Position numbers and translations under genes: made by a program
Assembly (NCBI GenBank): GCA_964636985.1
Contig: CAZWSX010000022.1
Location: 62,001 to 126,000, forward strand
Direction of reading: 5' to 3'
Origin: CAZWSX01 sp964636985
GTDB taxonomy: Bacteria > Planctomycetota > Planctomycetia > Pirellulales > Pirellulaceae
Length of the DNA stretch: 64,000 nt
Shown here: positions 1 to 8,690 of the stretch, in pieces
Layout of the letters: every line of letters begins with the position of its first letter
Position numbering within the stretch: position 1 is the stretch's first letter
The notes under the pieces: generated by a model
The model's input: only the letters and a program-made list of their open reading frames with translations
What the model was told of the DNA's origin: nothing
Database searches by the model: none

Positions 1-1
1 C

Positions 2-253
2 GACCTCTGGGAAATCAACGAGGCCTTCGCCGTGCAGGTGCTGGCTTGTCAGCGCGGTCTGGGGATCGATGGCGATCGGCTCAATGTTCACGGCGGGGCG
101 ATTGCACTGGGACACCCCATCGGCGCCAGCGGCGCGCGGGTGCTGACCACGCTCGTCCACGCATTGCGCCGCCGCAACGGCGAACTTGGCATCGCGACGC
201 TTTGCCTCGGTGGCGGAGGCGCAGTCGCCATGCTGGTGCGGTGTCTCTCCTGA
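2..253 (+). CDS. Thiolase (acetyl-CoA acyltransferase), C-terminal part only
   Basis: This is the last 83 codons of a thiolase; the reading frame is open from base 2, so the gene starts left of the window. Three C-terminal thiolase motifs are visible: NEAFA, then GGAIALGHPIGASGARVL with the catalytic His, then LCLGGGGAVAM, which matches the family's CxGGG block carrying the second active-site Cys. Thiolases cleave 3-ketoacyl-CoA with CoA in beta-oxidation, or run the reverse condensation. The stop lies 30 bases before the GTG of an enoyl-CoA hydratase on the same strand, so the two are probably co-transcribed as a fadA/fadB-like pair. Substrate chain length cannot be read from this fragment. 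Confidence 0.93.
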   Translation, partial: DLWEINEAFAVQVLACQRGLGIDGDRLNVHGGAIALGHPIGASGARVLTTLVHALRRRNGELGIATLCLGGGGAVAMLVRCLS

Positions 254-283
254 TCGCGGCGCCTTCAGCACAAAGGAAGCGAC

Positions 284-1153
284 GTGACTCTTCCCACGCT
301 AGAGCACATTCGCCTTCAGCGCGATGAGCACGATTGCCTCACGGCGACGCTCGACCACGCGGGCATGTCGGTCAACGTCCTGAGCCAGCCGATGTGGCGC
401 GACGTGGCAACCGTGCTCGACGAAGTCGAACGCGATCCGTCGATCCGCCAGGTCTGCTTTCGCAGCGGTAAAACGAACTCGTTCATCGTAGGAGCGAATC
501 TGAACGAACTCGACCGCATGACTTCGGCCAGCGAAGTGGAAGTGTTCGTCGCCGCCGGACACGCGATGATGGACCGGATCGAAAACCTCCGCGTACCCAC
601 GATCGCAGCCATCAACGGCATGTGTCTTGGCGGCGGCCTCGAATTCGCCATGGCCTGCCAATACCGCATCGCCCCGAGCGGCCAGACCGGCTGGTTGGGA
701 ATGCCCGAAACGCTGCTGGGTTTAATCCCCGGCTGGGCAGGGACTTATCGTCTGCCGCTTCTGATCGGTCTTCCAAAGGCACTGGAACTCTTACTCACCG
801 CGCGACGCATCAGCAGTGACGAAGCGGTGGTACTTGGACTAATCGACGCGACGGCGCCGTCCGAAGAGTTTGAGGCCTTCGTGACAGCCTTTCTCGCCGA
901 ACACCTCACCGCGAGTACGCCCAAACCAGCGCTGGAGCTTCCCAGCGAAACGGATTGGCAGGCATCAACAGGCCCGTTTATGCTCGATGATCCGCTAAAG
1001 CCTGCCCGCGAAGCCGTAATACGCTGCGTCCAAGCCGCGTGCAAAGACGGCCGCGAAGGATCATTGCGAGCCGAGCGCGAAGAATTCGCCCCCCTGCTGT
1101 TTTCCGACACCTACAAACAACTGCGACAGCAAATGCTGAATCGGCGGAAGTAA
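284..1153 (+). CDS. Enoyl-CoA hydratase/isomerase family protein
   Basis: A 289-residue crotonase-fold protein that probably hydrates 2-enoyl-CoA in fatty acid beta-oxidation. The GTG start at 284 follows a purine-rich AAAGGAAG element 4 bases upstream. Oxyanion-hole segments are GANLNEL (about 70-76) and CLGGGLE (114-120). The two glutamates used for water addition in this family are Glu120 and Glu142 (PETLLGLIPG). The stretch from 140 to 190 resembles the hydratase domain of multifunctional FadB/FadJ, but the protein stops at single-domain length and has no 3-hydroxyacyl-CoA dehydrogenase part. The dehydrogenase must be encoded elsewhere. It follows the thiolase gene by 30 bases, supporting a shared operon. 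Confidence 0.9.
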   Translation: MTLPTLEHIRLQRDEHDCLTATLDHAGMSVNVLSQPMWRDVATVLDEVERDPSIRQVCFRSGKTNSFIVGANLNELDRMTSASEVEVFVAAGHAMMDRIENLRVPTIAAINGMCLGGGLEFAMACQYRIAPSGQTGWLGMPETLLGLIPGWAGTYRLPLLIGLPKALELLLTARRISSDEAVVLGLIDATAPSEEFEAFVTAFLAEHLTASTPKPALELPSETDWQASTGPFMLDDPLKPAREAVIRCVQAACKDGREGSLRAEREEFAPLLFSDTYKQLRQQMLNRRK

Positions 1154-1225
1154 AGAAAGCACTCCTCCGTCCTCTTCTCCGTGAACTCCGTTTCTCCGTG
1201 GTGAATTCTCCTGATGGCCCACACA

Positions 1226-1244
1226 TGGCGTCTGAGGGACGCCA
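1226..1244. terminator. Small hairpin between convergent genes
   Basis: A 7-base perfect stem (TGGCGTC / GACGCCA) with a TGAGG loop lies in the 107-base gap between the convergent hydratase and PSCyt/PSD1 genes. It has no U-tract. It could help end transcription from either side, or be a small dispersed repeat; weak evidence. Confidence 0.35.
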
Positions 1245-1260
1245 GTGCCACCCTTCCTAG

Positions 1261-4200
1261 CTACCGCACGTACAAGAACTCTTTCAGATTGAACACCGCA
1301 TGCGCCGACGATTTCCAGGCCGCAGTGTTCTGCATCAGATCGTCTGCCTTGCCGTCGAGCTCCGCCGTCCGTCGCACGAACTCGACGAGCCGCGCCACTT
1401 CTTGCGATGTCGCCGGGCGAGAGAAAGCCACACTCAGCATCGCACTGGCGCGCTCTTCGGGCGTCTTGGCGCCGTCGTTCAACAGCTGCCTGCTCCAGTG
1501 CTCAGCCATCGCGTTCACAAACGGATCGTTCAACAGCGCGAGCGCCTGGTCGGGAACATTTGTCACGTCCCGCTTGCCCACCGTTTGCTTCGGAAGCGGC
1601 TGATTGAACACCGCCAAAAAACGCGGCGGTTCCATCAGCGTCATTTCAAGGTAGATGCTTCGCCGGCCGTTGCCATCGAGTGGCCCCTTGTAGAGTCGCT
1701 TGAGCGAATCCTCGGCCGTACGGTACGGCTCGATCGGTTCGCCGTATAGCGCCGGGTCGATTCGTCTGCTGACGGTCAGGATCGAATCGCGAATCGCTTC
1801 GGCCTCCAGTCGCCGCATCGGCATGGTGTGCCACAGTCGGTTTTCCGGATCGAGGTTGATCGCTGTCTGGCTGGGAACGCTCCCCTGCCGCCAAACGCGC
1901 GACGTCACCAATCGGCGAATCAGCCGCTTGGTCGACCATCCGTCGCGAAGGAACTCGCTCGCCAGGTAGTCGAGCAATTCCGGGTGGGTGGGCTTTTCGC
2001 CGATGTGGCCAAAGTCGTCCGGCGTGCGGACCAAACCCTCACCAAACAAAAAGTGCCAGACGCGATTCACATAGACGCGCGCGGTCAGCGGATTTTGCTC
2101 GCTGGCAATCTGCCGAGCCCATTCCAGCCGTCCGCTCGATTCGGCGCTTGCGCGAGCTCCTCTCCCCAAAAAGCGAACACTCCCTCGCTCGACCGAATCG
2201 CCCCAATCGGTGTACGAGCCGCGAATGCCGATCGGGTCGTTGCGCCCTTCATTCCACTCGGCGACCGAGCCCACCGTCTGATCAGGCCGAATCTTCTTTT
2301 CCACCGCGCGGTACTCGTTCACCAGAGTGGCGATATCCGGACTCGCTGCCAGGTCGTTGGGCAACAGCTTGTTTTGTACCGCGTCTTGCAGCAGCAAGGC
2401 GTCTTCCGTCGTCGCTTCGCCGCGCGACCAGCGTTCGATCGCGCCGCGAAGCAGCGCAGTCAACCGCTCCGGCCAAGCTACGCTGGCGTTGACTTCCTCA
2501 AATAACGGTGCAAAGCGACCCAGCTCATCTTGCGGCGGTTGCCCTGGCGCGTGTTGGTAGATCTTGGTGACGCCGAACCACGAGCGCGGGTCCGTCTCCT
2601 CCGCCTCGGGGAGCCCCCCGTAATTGATCCTCGCCGGGAAGTAGTTATTCAGTGCCTTGGTCGCGATTTCGAAGTACAGCCGCCGCGGCAGCTTGTCGAT
2701 GCTCCCTTCGAGCGTGTCGAGATTGCCGCCCGTGATCGAAAGCCAGCCGAACGTGGGGCGATTCAAGAACTGCAATCGCTCCGAATTGATGCAGCGATCG
2801 ACAATCAGCGCGTAGCCAGGGAACTTGCCGCCGATCGTCCCAGCCGAAAAGTGAATCGGCGACAGCGGATCGAGCTGCGGGCTTTGCAGCGAACCAGCTA
2901 ACCGCTGCGACCACAAGTGCGAATATCGGCCGGCTGGAACGATATGAAGCAGCGCAGCATCACCTTCGTCGGCAACGACAAAGTCGCCATCGGCCGCCAG
3001 ACCGTGCTTCATGCCGAAGCCGTCCAGCTGCCAATTGCCCACGACGTCGGCCCGCGTGAAATCAGCCAACAGCACCAGCGACTGGTTGAGGCCCGCCCGG
3101 CGTGCCTGCTCGGTAGTGAACTCGTCACGCGTGAGCGGCGTTCCTAGCGAGCGCTTCCACAGTTCAATCATGGTCGCCGGAAAACCAGGAGCCGGCGTGG
3201 GATCGGCCGGAATGGCCTTGAGCTTCTCGATCACGTTTCCCGGCTTCGCAGCGTCCGTCGCTTCGAGCCACTTGTTCGCCAACTCGTTCCGCAATCGCTT
3301 CTTGACCTCGCGCAATTGGTCGATCACTTCGACGTTGGGATCGGCCGTGTCGACCGGCCGCGCGCTGAAGCGGGTGCTCATCAGCATGCCGGCCAGCGAG
3401 TAGTAATCCTTCTGCTCGACCGCATCGAGCTTGTGATCGTGGCACTGGGCACATGCCAGTGTCGTCCCCAGGAAGGCTTTGCCGAGCGTGTCGATCATGT
3501 TCGACACCGCTTCCTGCGTGACCCCTTCGGCGGCCGCGCTGTCGCCGTGCCGGCGTTCGCCGAGCCGCAGCGACATCGGCGCAATCAACGCCTCGTTGAC
3601 GTTACTCGCGGTGTCGACGCGCGGAGGCAGCAAATCGCCAGCCAGGTGTTCCAGCACCAATTGCTGGTAGGGCAAGTCGTAGTTGAACGCGCGAATCAAG
3701 TAGTCGCGATAGCGCCAGGCGTTCTTCGCCGGGACGTCCCACTCGTAGCCGTGCGTGTCGGCATAGTGGACCACGTCCATCCAGTGCCGCGCCCAGCGCT
3801 CGCCAAAGTGCGGGCTCTCCAGCAACGCATCGACAAAGCGCTCGTACGCCTCATCGGACGGATCGGCCGCCAAGCGTTCCACTTGTTCGCGCTCGGGCGG
3901 TAGCCCCGTCAGCGCAAACGAAAGCCGTCTCGCTAGTGCCCGCCGATCGGCTTCCGCGCCAGGCGCTAATCCTTGCGATTCCAGTTTCGCCAGGATGAAG
4001 CGATCGATCTCCGTCCGCGGCCACGATCCGTTTTGAACAGGCGGCGGTTCGACTGCGGCGACAGGCTGCAGGCTCCACCATTTAATGCGCGATTGATACG
4101 TCGCTTCCCAATCGGCCGCTTTGTCGCGCCGCTTGGCTTCCCCTTCGCGCGGATCGGGCGCGCCCCGGGCAATCCAAGCCGCGAAATCAGCGATCACCGC

Positions 4201-4530
4201 CTCGGGCAACTTGCGCTGCTTGGGGGGCATCGCCGAAGCATCGGCATCGTGCCGCATCGCCTTCAGAAGCGGGCTCTCGTCGGGCTTGCCCGGCACGATG
4301 GCCGGCGACCCCGATTCGCCCCCCTGCTCCCACCCGGCCTTGAGATCGAGCCGCAACTCCCCCTGGAGTTCCTTCGACTCGCCACTGTGGCAGGCATAAC
4401 AGTGCTCGACCAAAACGGGGCGGATCTTCTTCTCGAAGAACTCGATCCCATCGTCGGCCGCGCGCAGTCCGCCCGTCATCATGACAGCAAGCACCAGCGC
4501 AACGCGAGTTAGGCAAGCAAGGATGCGCAT
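1261..4530 (-). CDS. PSCyt1/PSCyt2 (DUF1549)/PSD1 (DUF1553) exported protein
   Basis: A 1,089-residue exported protein of the family expanded in Planctomycetota. An in-frame start 60 bases further upstream exists, but the start at 4530 puts a signal peptide at the N-terminus (MRILACLTRVALVLAVMM, cleavage near GLRA-ADDG). A cytochrome-like CYACH heme motif sits at residues 44-48 in the PSCyt1 domain. The DUF1549 part follows (GERWARHWMDVVHYADTHGYE, then CAQCHDH, a second CxxCH). The DUF1553 part is C-terminal (NPLTARVYVNRVWHFLFGEG, then FNQPLPKQTVGKR). Function is unproven; family members are linked to polysaccharide and sulfatase loci. Unlike the copy at 12477 it has no DUF1501 neighbour. It is last in a minus-strand run of four genes, 75 bases after the previous one. 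Confidence 0.92.
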   Translation of the reverse strand: MRILACLTRVALVLAVMMTGGLRAADDGIEFFEKKIRPVLVEHCYACHSGESKELQGELRLDLKAGWEQGGESGSPAIVPGKPDESPLLKAMRHDADASAMPPKQRKLPEAVIADFAAWIARGAPDPREGEAKRRDKAADWEATYQSRIKWWSLQPVAAVEPPPVQNGSWPRTEIDRFILAKLESQGLAPGAEADRRALARRLSFALTGLPPEREQVERLAADPSDEAYERFVDALLESPHFGERWARHWMDVVHYADTHGYEWDVPAKNAWRYRDYLIRAFNYDLPYQQLVLEHLAGDLLPPRVDTASNVNEALIAPMSLRLGERRHGDSAAAEGVTQEAVSNMIDTLGKAFLGTTLACAQCHDHKLDAVEQKDYYSLAGMLMSTRFSARPVDTADPNVEVIDQLREVKKRLRNELANKWLEATDAAKPGNVIEKLKAIPADPTPAPGFPATMIELWKRSLGTPLTRDEFTTEQARRAGLNQSLVLLADFTRADVVGNWQLDGFGMKHGLAADGDFVVADEGDAALLHIVPAGRYSHLWSQRLAGSLQSPQLDPLSPIHFSAGTIGGKFPGYALIVDRCINSERLQFLNRPTFGWLSITGGNLDTLEGSIDKLPRRLYFEIATKALNNYFPARINYGGLPEAEETDPRSWFGVTKIYQHAPGQPPQDELGRFAPLFEEVNASVAWPERLTALLRGAIERWSRGEATTEDALLLQDAVQNKLLPNDLAASPDIATLVNEYRAVEKKIRPDQTVGSVAEWNEGRNDPIGIRGSYTDWGDSVERGSVRFLGRGARASAESSGRLEWARQIASEQNPLTARVYVNRVWHFLFGEGLVRTPDDFGHIGEKPTHPELLDYLASEFLRDGWSTKRLIRRLVTSRVWRQGSVPSQTAINLDPENRLWHTMPMRRLEAEAIRDSILTVSRRIDPALYGEPIEPYRTAEDSLKRLYKGPLDGNGRRSIYLEMTLMEPPRFLAVFNQPLPKQTVGKRDVTNVPDQALALLNDPFVNAMAEHWSRQLLNDGAKTPEERASAMLSVAFSRPATSQEVARLVEFVRRTAELDGKADDLMQNTAAWKSSAHAVFNLKEFLYVR

Positions 4531-4605
4531 AATCGAAGAGCCGAAGGTGAGATCAGGACGGTCAGGCGGGACGGCCCTCAGTGTCATCACGACAACTGGC
4601 CGCAG

Positions 4606-5010
4606 TTAGATAGTGTCGTCTGGCCCAGTCCCTTTTGCAATTGAGCTTGCGCTCCCGGCGGCCTTGCGGCGGCGCGCCAAGGTAGCCAAAGTCATAACTG
4701 ATGCTCCGGTAATCCCACCAATTACAGCGACCATCACGAATCCCGTGCTTCCGTAAACAAATTCGCCCAGGTTCGGCAGCAAAAACTCAAGGAATTCTTC
4801 CCGCGTTGTGATTCGACTGACGCCATAAGCATTGTGAGCAAACAGTACCGCACCTAGGATCCACAATGGAAGAAGGATCAGCGACGTCCATTTGAGCCCA
4901 AACCAAAACCCTCGGCGCATCTCTTTCCAATAGGAAAGGGTGTGGGACGACTGCTGCTTAGCAATTTCCTCGCTCGACAGGTGAGACGATTCGTACGGAT
5001 TGATCGCCAT
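4606..5010 (-). CDS. Small two-helix membrane protein, unknown function
   Basis: A 134-residue protein beginning MAINPYESS, a start seen in many small planctomycete membrane proteins. Two hydrophobic helices are visible: about 38-62 (GLKWTSLILLPLWILGAVLF) and about 88-110 (STGFVMVAVIGGITGASVMT), followed by a basic RRRK stretch and a polar tail. A strong AGGAAAGG lies 9 bases upstream of the start. It begins 21 bases after the stop of the Sua5-type gene, so it probably belongs to the same operon. No family recognised. Confidence 0.75.
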   Translation of the reverse strand: MAINPYESSHLSSEEIAKQQSSHTLSYWKEMRRGFWFGLKWTSLILLPLWILGAVLFAHNAYGVSRITTREEFLEFLLPNLGEFVYGSTGFVMVAVIGGITGASVMTLATLARRRKAAGSASSIAKGTGPDDTI

Positions 5011-5031
5011 CGCCGGGGACCTTTCCTCTAG

Positions 5032-6027
5032 CTACTCCCGCGGCGCCGCGGATTTCCTCAGCCGGTCCGCAATCGCTACGCCGATTCCTTTCTCCGGCGG
5101 TGGCACCACAATCACCACGTCACACGCGTTGGCATCGGCCGATCGCAGGGTAGCGTACAAGTCGCGGGCGAACCCTTGCGGCTTCGTATCGATCGACAGC
5201 GGCAGGATCGCTTGCGACATCATGCTTTCCATCGGGATGCCATAGAGCAATGGGTTGGGCCCAATGACGCCCACTCGCTTCCCGTCCGCAGCCAATTCGA
5301 TCGCACGGGCAACAGCCGTCTCGGGAGCATGGATTTCAACGCCTGCGGCGGGAGCGTAGTGGCTCTCCAAACTTCCGGACACGCGCGGCGATGCCGCACT
5401 CGCTTCAGCCAGGCGTTTCCCGACCACGCGTTTGATTTGCTCGGCCGTAATCGCACCAGGACGAAGAACGGCGATTTCATCCGACGACAGGTCGACAATC
5501 GTCGACTCGATTCCGACCTCGCATTGGCCACCATCGAGAATGAGCGGCACGCGCTCGCCCAGTTCGCTCTGCACGTGTTTGGCCGTCGTGGGGCTCACGC
5601 GGCCGAACCGATTAGCTGACGGCGCGGCCAGCCCGCCGCCGAAACTCGTCAACAACTGTTGCGCTACAGGGTGCGACGGAACGCGTAGGCCGATCGTCGG
5701 AAGTCCGCCCGTCACGGCCGGTGCCGCCTTAGGACCGCGCTGCAAAATCATCGTCAGCGGCCCGGGCCAGAATGCTTCGGCGAGTTGGTGCGCGGCCGCT
5801 GGAACGTGTTCCGCCCAACCCTCCAACGGTGCGTTTTTGGCCAAGTGAACGATCAGTGGGTGATCGGCAGGGCGACCTTTAACGGCGAAAATCTTCCGCA
5901 CCGCCAGCTCGTTTTCCGCGTCGGCCGCCAACCCATACACGGTTTCGGTGGGAATCGCGATCACGTCACCGCCGCGCAGCAAGGCGATCGCGTGGGCCAG
6001 CTGGGCCTCATCCATGGAACTAGTCAT
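5032..6027 (-). CDS. sua5: L-threonylcarbamoyladenylate synthase, Sua5 type
   Basis: A 331-residue enzyme that makes threonylcarbamoyl-AMP from threonine, bicarbonate and ATP, the first step of t6A37 tRNA modification. The YrdC domain spans about 10-195: IPTETVYGLAADA, KxR-type KGRPADHPLIVHL, and SANRFGRVSPTTAKHV. A linker (SGSLESHYAP, matching the family's HYAP motif) leads to the C-terminal Sua5 domain, making this the long form rather than single-domain TsaC. The frame stays open upstream to 6159, but that extension lies inside the RNase gene. The start at 6027, 8 bases after that gene's stop, fits the family length; Met at 6015 is an alternative. Neither has a clear ribosome-binding site, so translational coupling is likely. 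Confidence 0.93.
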   Translation of the reverse strand: MTSSMDEAQLAHAIALLRGGDVIAIPTETVYGLAADAENELAVRKIFAVKGRPADHPLIVHLAKNAPLEGWAEHVPAAAHQLAEAFWPGPLTMILQRGPKAAPAVTGGLPTIGLRVPSHPVAQQLLTSFGGGLAAPSANRFGRVSPTTAKHVQSELGERVPLILDGGQCEVGIESTIVDLSSDEIAVLRPGAITAEQIKRVVGKRLAEASAASPRVSGSLESHYAPAAGVEIHAPETAVARAIELAADGKRVGVIGPNPLLYGIPMESMMSQAILPLSIDTKPQGFARDLYATLRSADANACDVVIVVPPPEKGIGVAIADRLRKSAAPRE

Positions 6028-6035
6028 TCGTTGGG

Positions 6036-6743
6036 TTACTGGCGATGAAGCGGCTTGAACGTGCGATAGTGGTCGTGGGTGTAATAGATCTCGCCTTCCT
6101 TGCCGGTAACGATTCGCTGCGGCCCCGGGCCGTCGACTTGAGGCGTGGGATGAACCCACTCGTGATAGTAGCCCGCCGGTTTGCTCGGCAAGCGCCGCTC
6201 GCGGTTCTGGAACACCACGCCGTCGTTGGGGAACCGCAGACGTTCCCCCGCTTCGATGCGCTGGAGCGTCTTGGAAACGTCGACGTTCCCCTGATAGACC
6301 AGCTTGCCATCTTGATTGCGGACCTGGACGTTCTTAATTACAGCCGTGAGGCGGTTGCCGCGAGATTCCGCAGGTGGCTGGGGTGATGTCTCCTGCGGCC
6401 CCTTTTTCACGGGTGCTTCGGCGGGAGGTACCTCGTCGGCAGTTATCTCAGGCTCCCGCTTCTCGGCTGGCGCGTCCGAAGCCGTTTCGCCATCGAGCCT
6501 ATCCTGGGTCTCCGGTTCCTCTTCGATCACCTGGACGTCGATCGGGTGCTCGCCACGCCCGAATTCAATCTCCTGCGTCTTCAAATCCCGGTGATTTTTC
6601 ACGCCGCCGCGAGGCTGGTTCGCTTGGTAGCGCTGGTAAACGACAATCCCAATCACCACCGCCAGGGCGAGCATTCGCCAAATGCGACGATACGCACCCC
6701 AGTTATTGGCGGGTGTTTGCGGTTTGCGTTTTGGAATTGCCAT
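6036..6743 (-). CDS. Membrane-tethered guanyl-specific ribonuclease (RNase Sa/barnase superfamily)
   Basis: A 235-residue protein with three parts. The N-terminus is basic with one transmembrane helix (about 24-36, MLALAVVIGIVVYQRY). A long acidic/proline-rich linker follows (about 45-125). The C-terminal 95 residues closely resemble Streptomyces RNase Sa: DGVVFQNRERRLPS, GYYHEWVHPTP, RIVTG, THDHYRTF. The family's catalytic trio maps to Glu195, Arg210 and His225. Such enzymes cut RNA 3' of guanosine. The anchor should place the domain outside the cytoplasmic membrane, which would avoid self-poisoning; no barstar-like inhibitor is seen nearby. The start at 6743 (MAIPKRK) is preferred over an upstream Met because the helix then lies near the N-terminus. 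It leads the operon with sua5. Confidence 0.88.
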   Translation of the reverse strand: MAIPKRKPQTPANNWGAYRRIWRMLALAVVIGIVVYQRYQANQPRGGVKNHRDLKTQEIEFGRGEHPIDVQVIEEEPETQDRLDGETASDAPAEKREPEITADEVPPAEAPVKKGPQETSPQPPAESRGNRLTAVIKNVQVRNQDGKLVYQGNVDVSKTLQRIEAGERLRFPNDGVVFQNRERRLPSKPAGYYHEWVHPTPQVDGPGPQRIVTGKEGEIYYTHDHYRTFKPLHRQ

Positions 6744-6922
6744 GCGTGAACTGGAGTGCGATAGGAGATGCCGATCCACGTCCATGATACGATCAAACGC
6801 CTCATCTTTCGACCGTTACAAACCGGCCTTTTGCAGCGCGGCAGTTGAATCGCCATTTCCAGACGATCACAATCAAGAGCCGCCGGGGTGACTCTTAGCT
6901 GGAGGTGGATTCGGAGGGTGCC

Positions 6923-7726
6923 GTGCCGATCTTAGTGCGATGTACGTGTGGCAAGAAATTGAGCGCGCCCGACACCATGGCGGGCAGGCGCGTGGCATGC
7001 CCTTCCTGCAAAGCCACGGTCGACATTCCTGCGGGGACAGCGGCAGCACCGTCGAACGCTCCCGCTACCAACTCGTTTATTGTCTCGTGCACGTGCGGGC
7101 AACAATTCACCGCCACGCCCGACATGGCAGGCATGCAATCAAGCTGCCCTACCTGCGGTTCGCTCCTCACGGTTCCGGGCAACGTTGTTCCTGGAAGCAC
7201 CGTTTCAGCAAACACCTTTCCTGGCACGGCAAACCAGGCAGCAGCAGCTCCGGCCTACGCGCAGCAGCAGTACGTAGCAGCGCCGTCCATGCCCGCGAAC
7301 AACGCCTTTGGAGCACAGTCTCCTTTTGGCCCGTCACCTGGCGCCGGCGCGTGGAACGTGCAAGGGGCGCCGCCGAATGATCCGCTCGCCGCAGGCCTCT
7401 TTTCGTCTGCTCACGATCAACGCAATATCACGCTCCCGCCCATGCCCGCACAAGCAACGTGGGGACAGGCCCCATCGCATACGCTAGGAGCCGCGAGCAC
7501 GACCTTGCCGAACGGCTACGCATCACCTTTGCCCGCGTACCCGCCGGCTCCAGCAACCAAGAAAGACGGCTGGGCTCAGATCGGCGGCGGAATTGGATTA
7601 ATGGCGTTATCCGTTTTCTGGTTCTGCGGAGGTCTCTTCTTCGGCGTCATCTTCCCTTACGCGGCGGTGCTATTCATCTTCGGAATCATCTTGTTTGTCA
7701 AAGGGATCATCGGGAAGTTGTCGTAG
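6923..7726 (+). CDS. Double zinc-ribbon membrane protein, copy 1
   Basis: About 267 residues. Two similar zinc-ribbon modules open the protein: RCTCGKKLSAPD...VACPSC and SCTCGQQFTATPD...SSCPTC, each with a CxC pair and a CPxC pair spaced about 20 residues apart. A long Ala/Pro/Gln-rich linker follows. The C-terminus has two hydrophobic helices (about 217-240 and 243-262). GTG at 6923 is chosen because it follows GGAGGG by about 5 bases and gives VPILVRC, matching VPIRVAC in the next gene; GTG at 6905 is possible. The architecture suggests a cytoplasmic zinc domain tethered to the membrane. No specific function is known to me. Confidence 0.8.
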   Translation: MPILVRCTCGKKLSAPDTMAGRRVACPSCKATVDIPAGTAAAPSNAPATNSFIVSCTCGQQFTATPDMAGMQSSCPTCGSLLTVPGNVVPGSTVSANTFPGTANQAAAAPAYAQQQYVAAPSMPANNAFGAQSPFGPSPGAGAWNVQGAPPNDPLAAGLFSSAHDQRNITLPPMPAQATWGQAPSHTLGAASTTLPNGYASPLPAYPPAPATKKDGWAQIGGGIGLMALSVFWFCGGLFFGVIFPYAAVLFIFGIILFVKGIIGKLS

Positions 7727-7762
7727 TGTTCCACAGTGTCGACCGATCTTGAGGGCTGGATT

Positions 7763-8500
7763 GTGCCTATTCGCGTCGCGTGTCGCTGTGGTCAGCAATT
7801 TGACGCTCCCGACGTCATGGCGGGGACGTTTGCGCCGTGCCCCGTTTGTCAAAGCCCGATTGCGATTCCTCGCGTTCAACCGACGCCCCAATACCCAGTA
7901 ACCCAATACCCAACAACTCAGCCGCAAGCTGTTCACCAGCCGCCGCAACAGACGGCGCCCATGGTCGTCTCCTGCTCATGCGGCCAGCTATTCGCCGCGA
8001 CGATCGACATGATCGGCATGGAAGCAAACTGCCCCCGCTGCGGCCAGTTGATCGTTGTACCTGCGCCGCAACATAGGCCTGTGCCGACCCACGGCACATC
8101 CGCGCCGCCGAACCTCGACTCGCTCGGCATCGACGCCCGTACTCCCGGTCCGTTTGACAAGACCCTGACAGCGGCCCGCGATATATCAGCCTGGGAGCGC
8201 ACGGCAGCAACCCCGCAACCGAATGCTGCCCGAGGAGCTCACGCCCATACCACCAAGAGCATCGCCGACTCACTGATGGGGCAAGCGCGCCAGGAAATGT
8301 CGGACCGCAATGCCGGTGTACCCGAACCCAACTACGGCCTGATGATCGCAGGCGCCGGCATCGCTCTAATTGGCTTTGGAATCTTAGTAGGGGCATCCAT
8401 CGCGCATAGCGATATGGGAAGCATTATCGGTACCTGCAAGCTCTTCGGCGGAATCGGTGTCTTCGCAAGAGGCTATAGCGCCAAACGCTACGATGGCTAG
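7763..8500 (+). CDS. Double zinc-ribbon membrane protein, copy 2
   Basis: About 245 residues and clearly a paralog of the preceding gene. It has the same two modules (ACRCGQQFDAPDVMAG...CPVC and SCSCGQLFAATIDMIG...CPRC), a Pro/Gln-rich spacer between them, a polar middle, and a C-terminal hydrophobic part (GLMIAGAGIALIGFGILVGA). GTG at 7763 follows GAGGG by 7 bases and matches the start of copy 1. It begins 36 bases after copy 1 ends, so this is a tandem duplication in one transcript. The linkers and membrane segments have diverged much more than the zinc modules. Confidence 0.8.
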   Translation: MPIRVACRCGQQFDAPDVMAGTFAPCPVCQSPIAIPRVQPTPQYPVTQYPTTQPQAVHQPPQQTAPMVVSCSCGQLFAATIDMIGMEANCPRCGQLIVVPAPQHRPVPTHGTSAPPNLDSLGIDARTPGPFDKTLTAARDISAWERTAATPQPNAARGAHAHTTKSIADSLMGQARQEMSDRNAGVPEPNYGLMIAGAGIALIGFGILVGASIAHSDMGSIIGTCKLFGGIGVFARGYSAKRYDG

Positions 8501-8690
8501 TCATTCTAACTCAGAATGGTAAGTCAATAGCTAATACATCTGGCCTAAAGTTTTTTCGGGATGCAGGTCAGTAGTTTCTGTACAGTGTGCGGAAATATGG
8601 ACAATAGACAACGACAACCAGGAAGTGGTGTCGATCGCGATTCCGCGATTCAACGAACCTCGATTGGATCTTCATCCGTAGGAGGTCACA

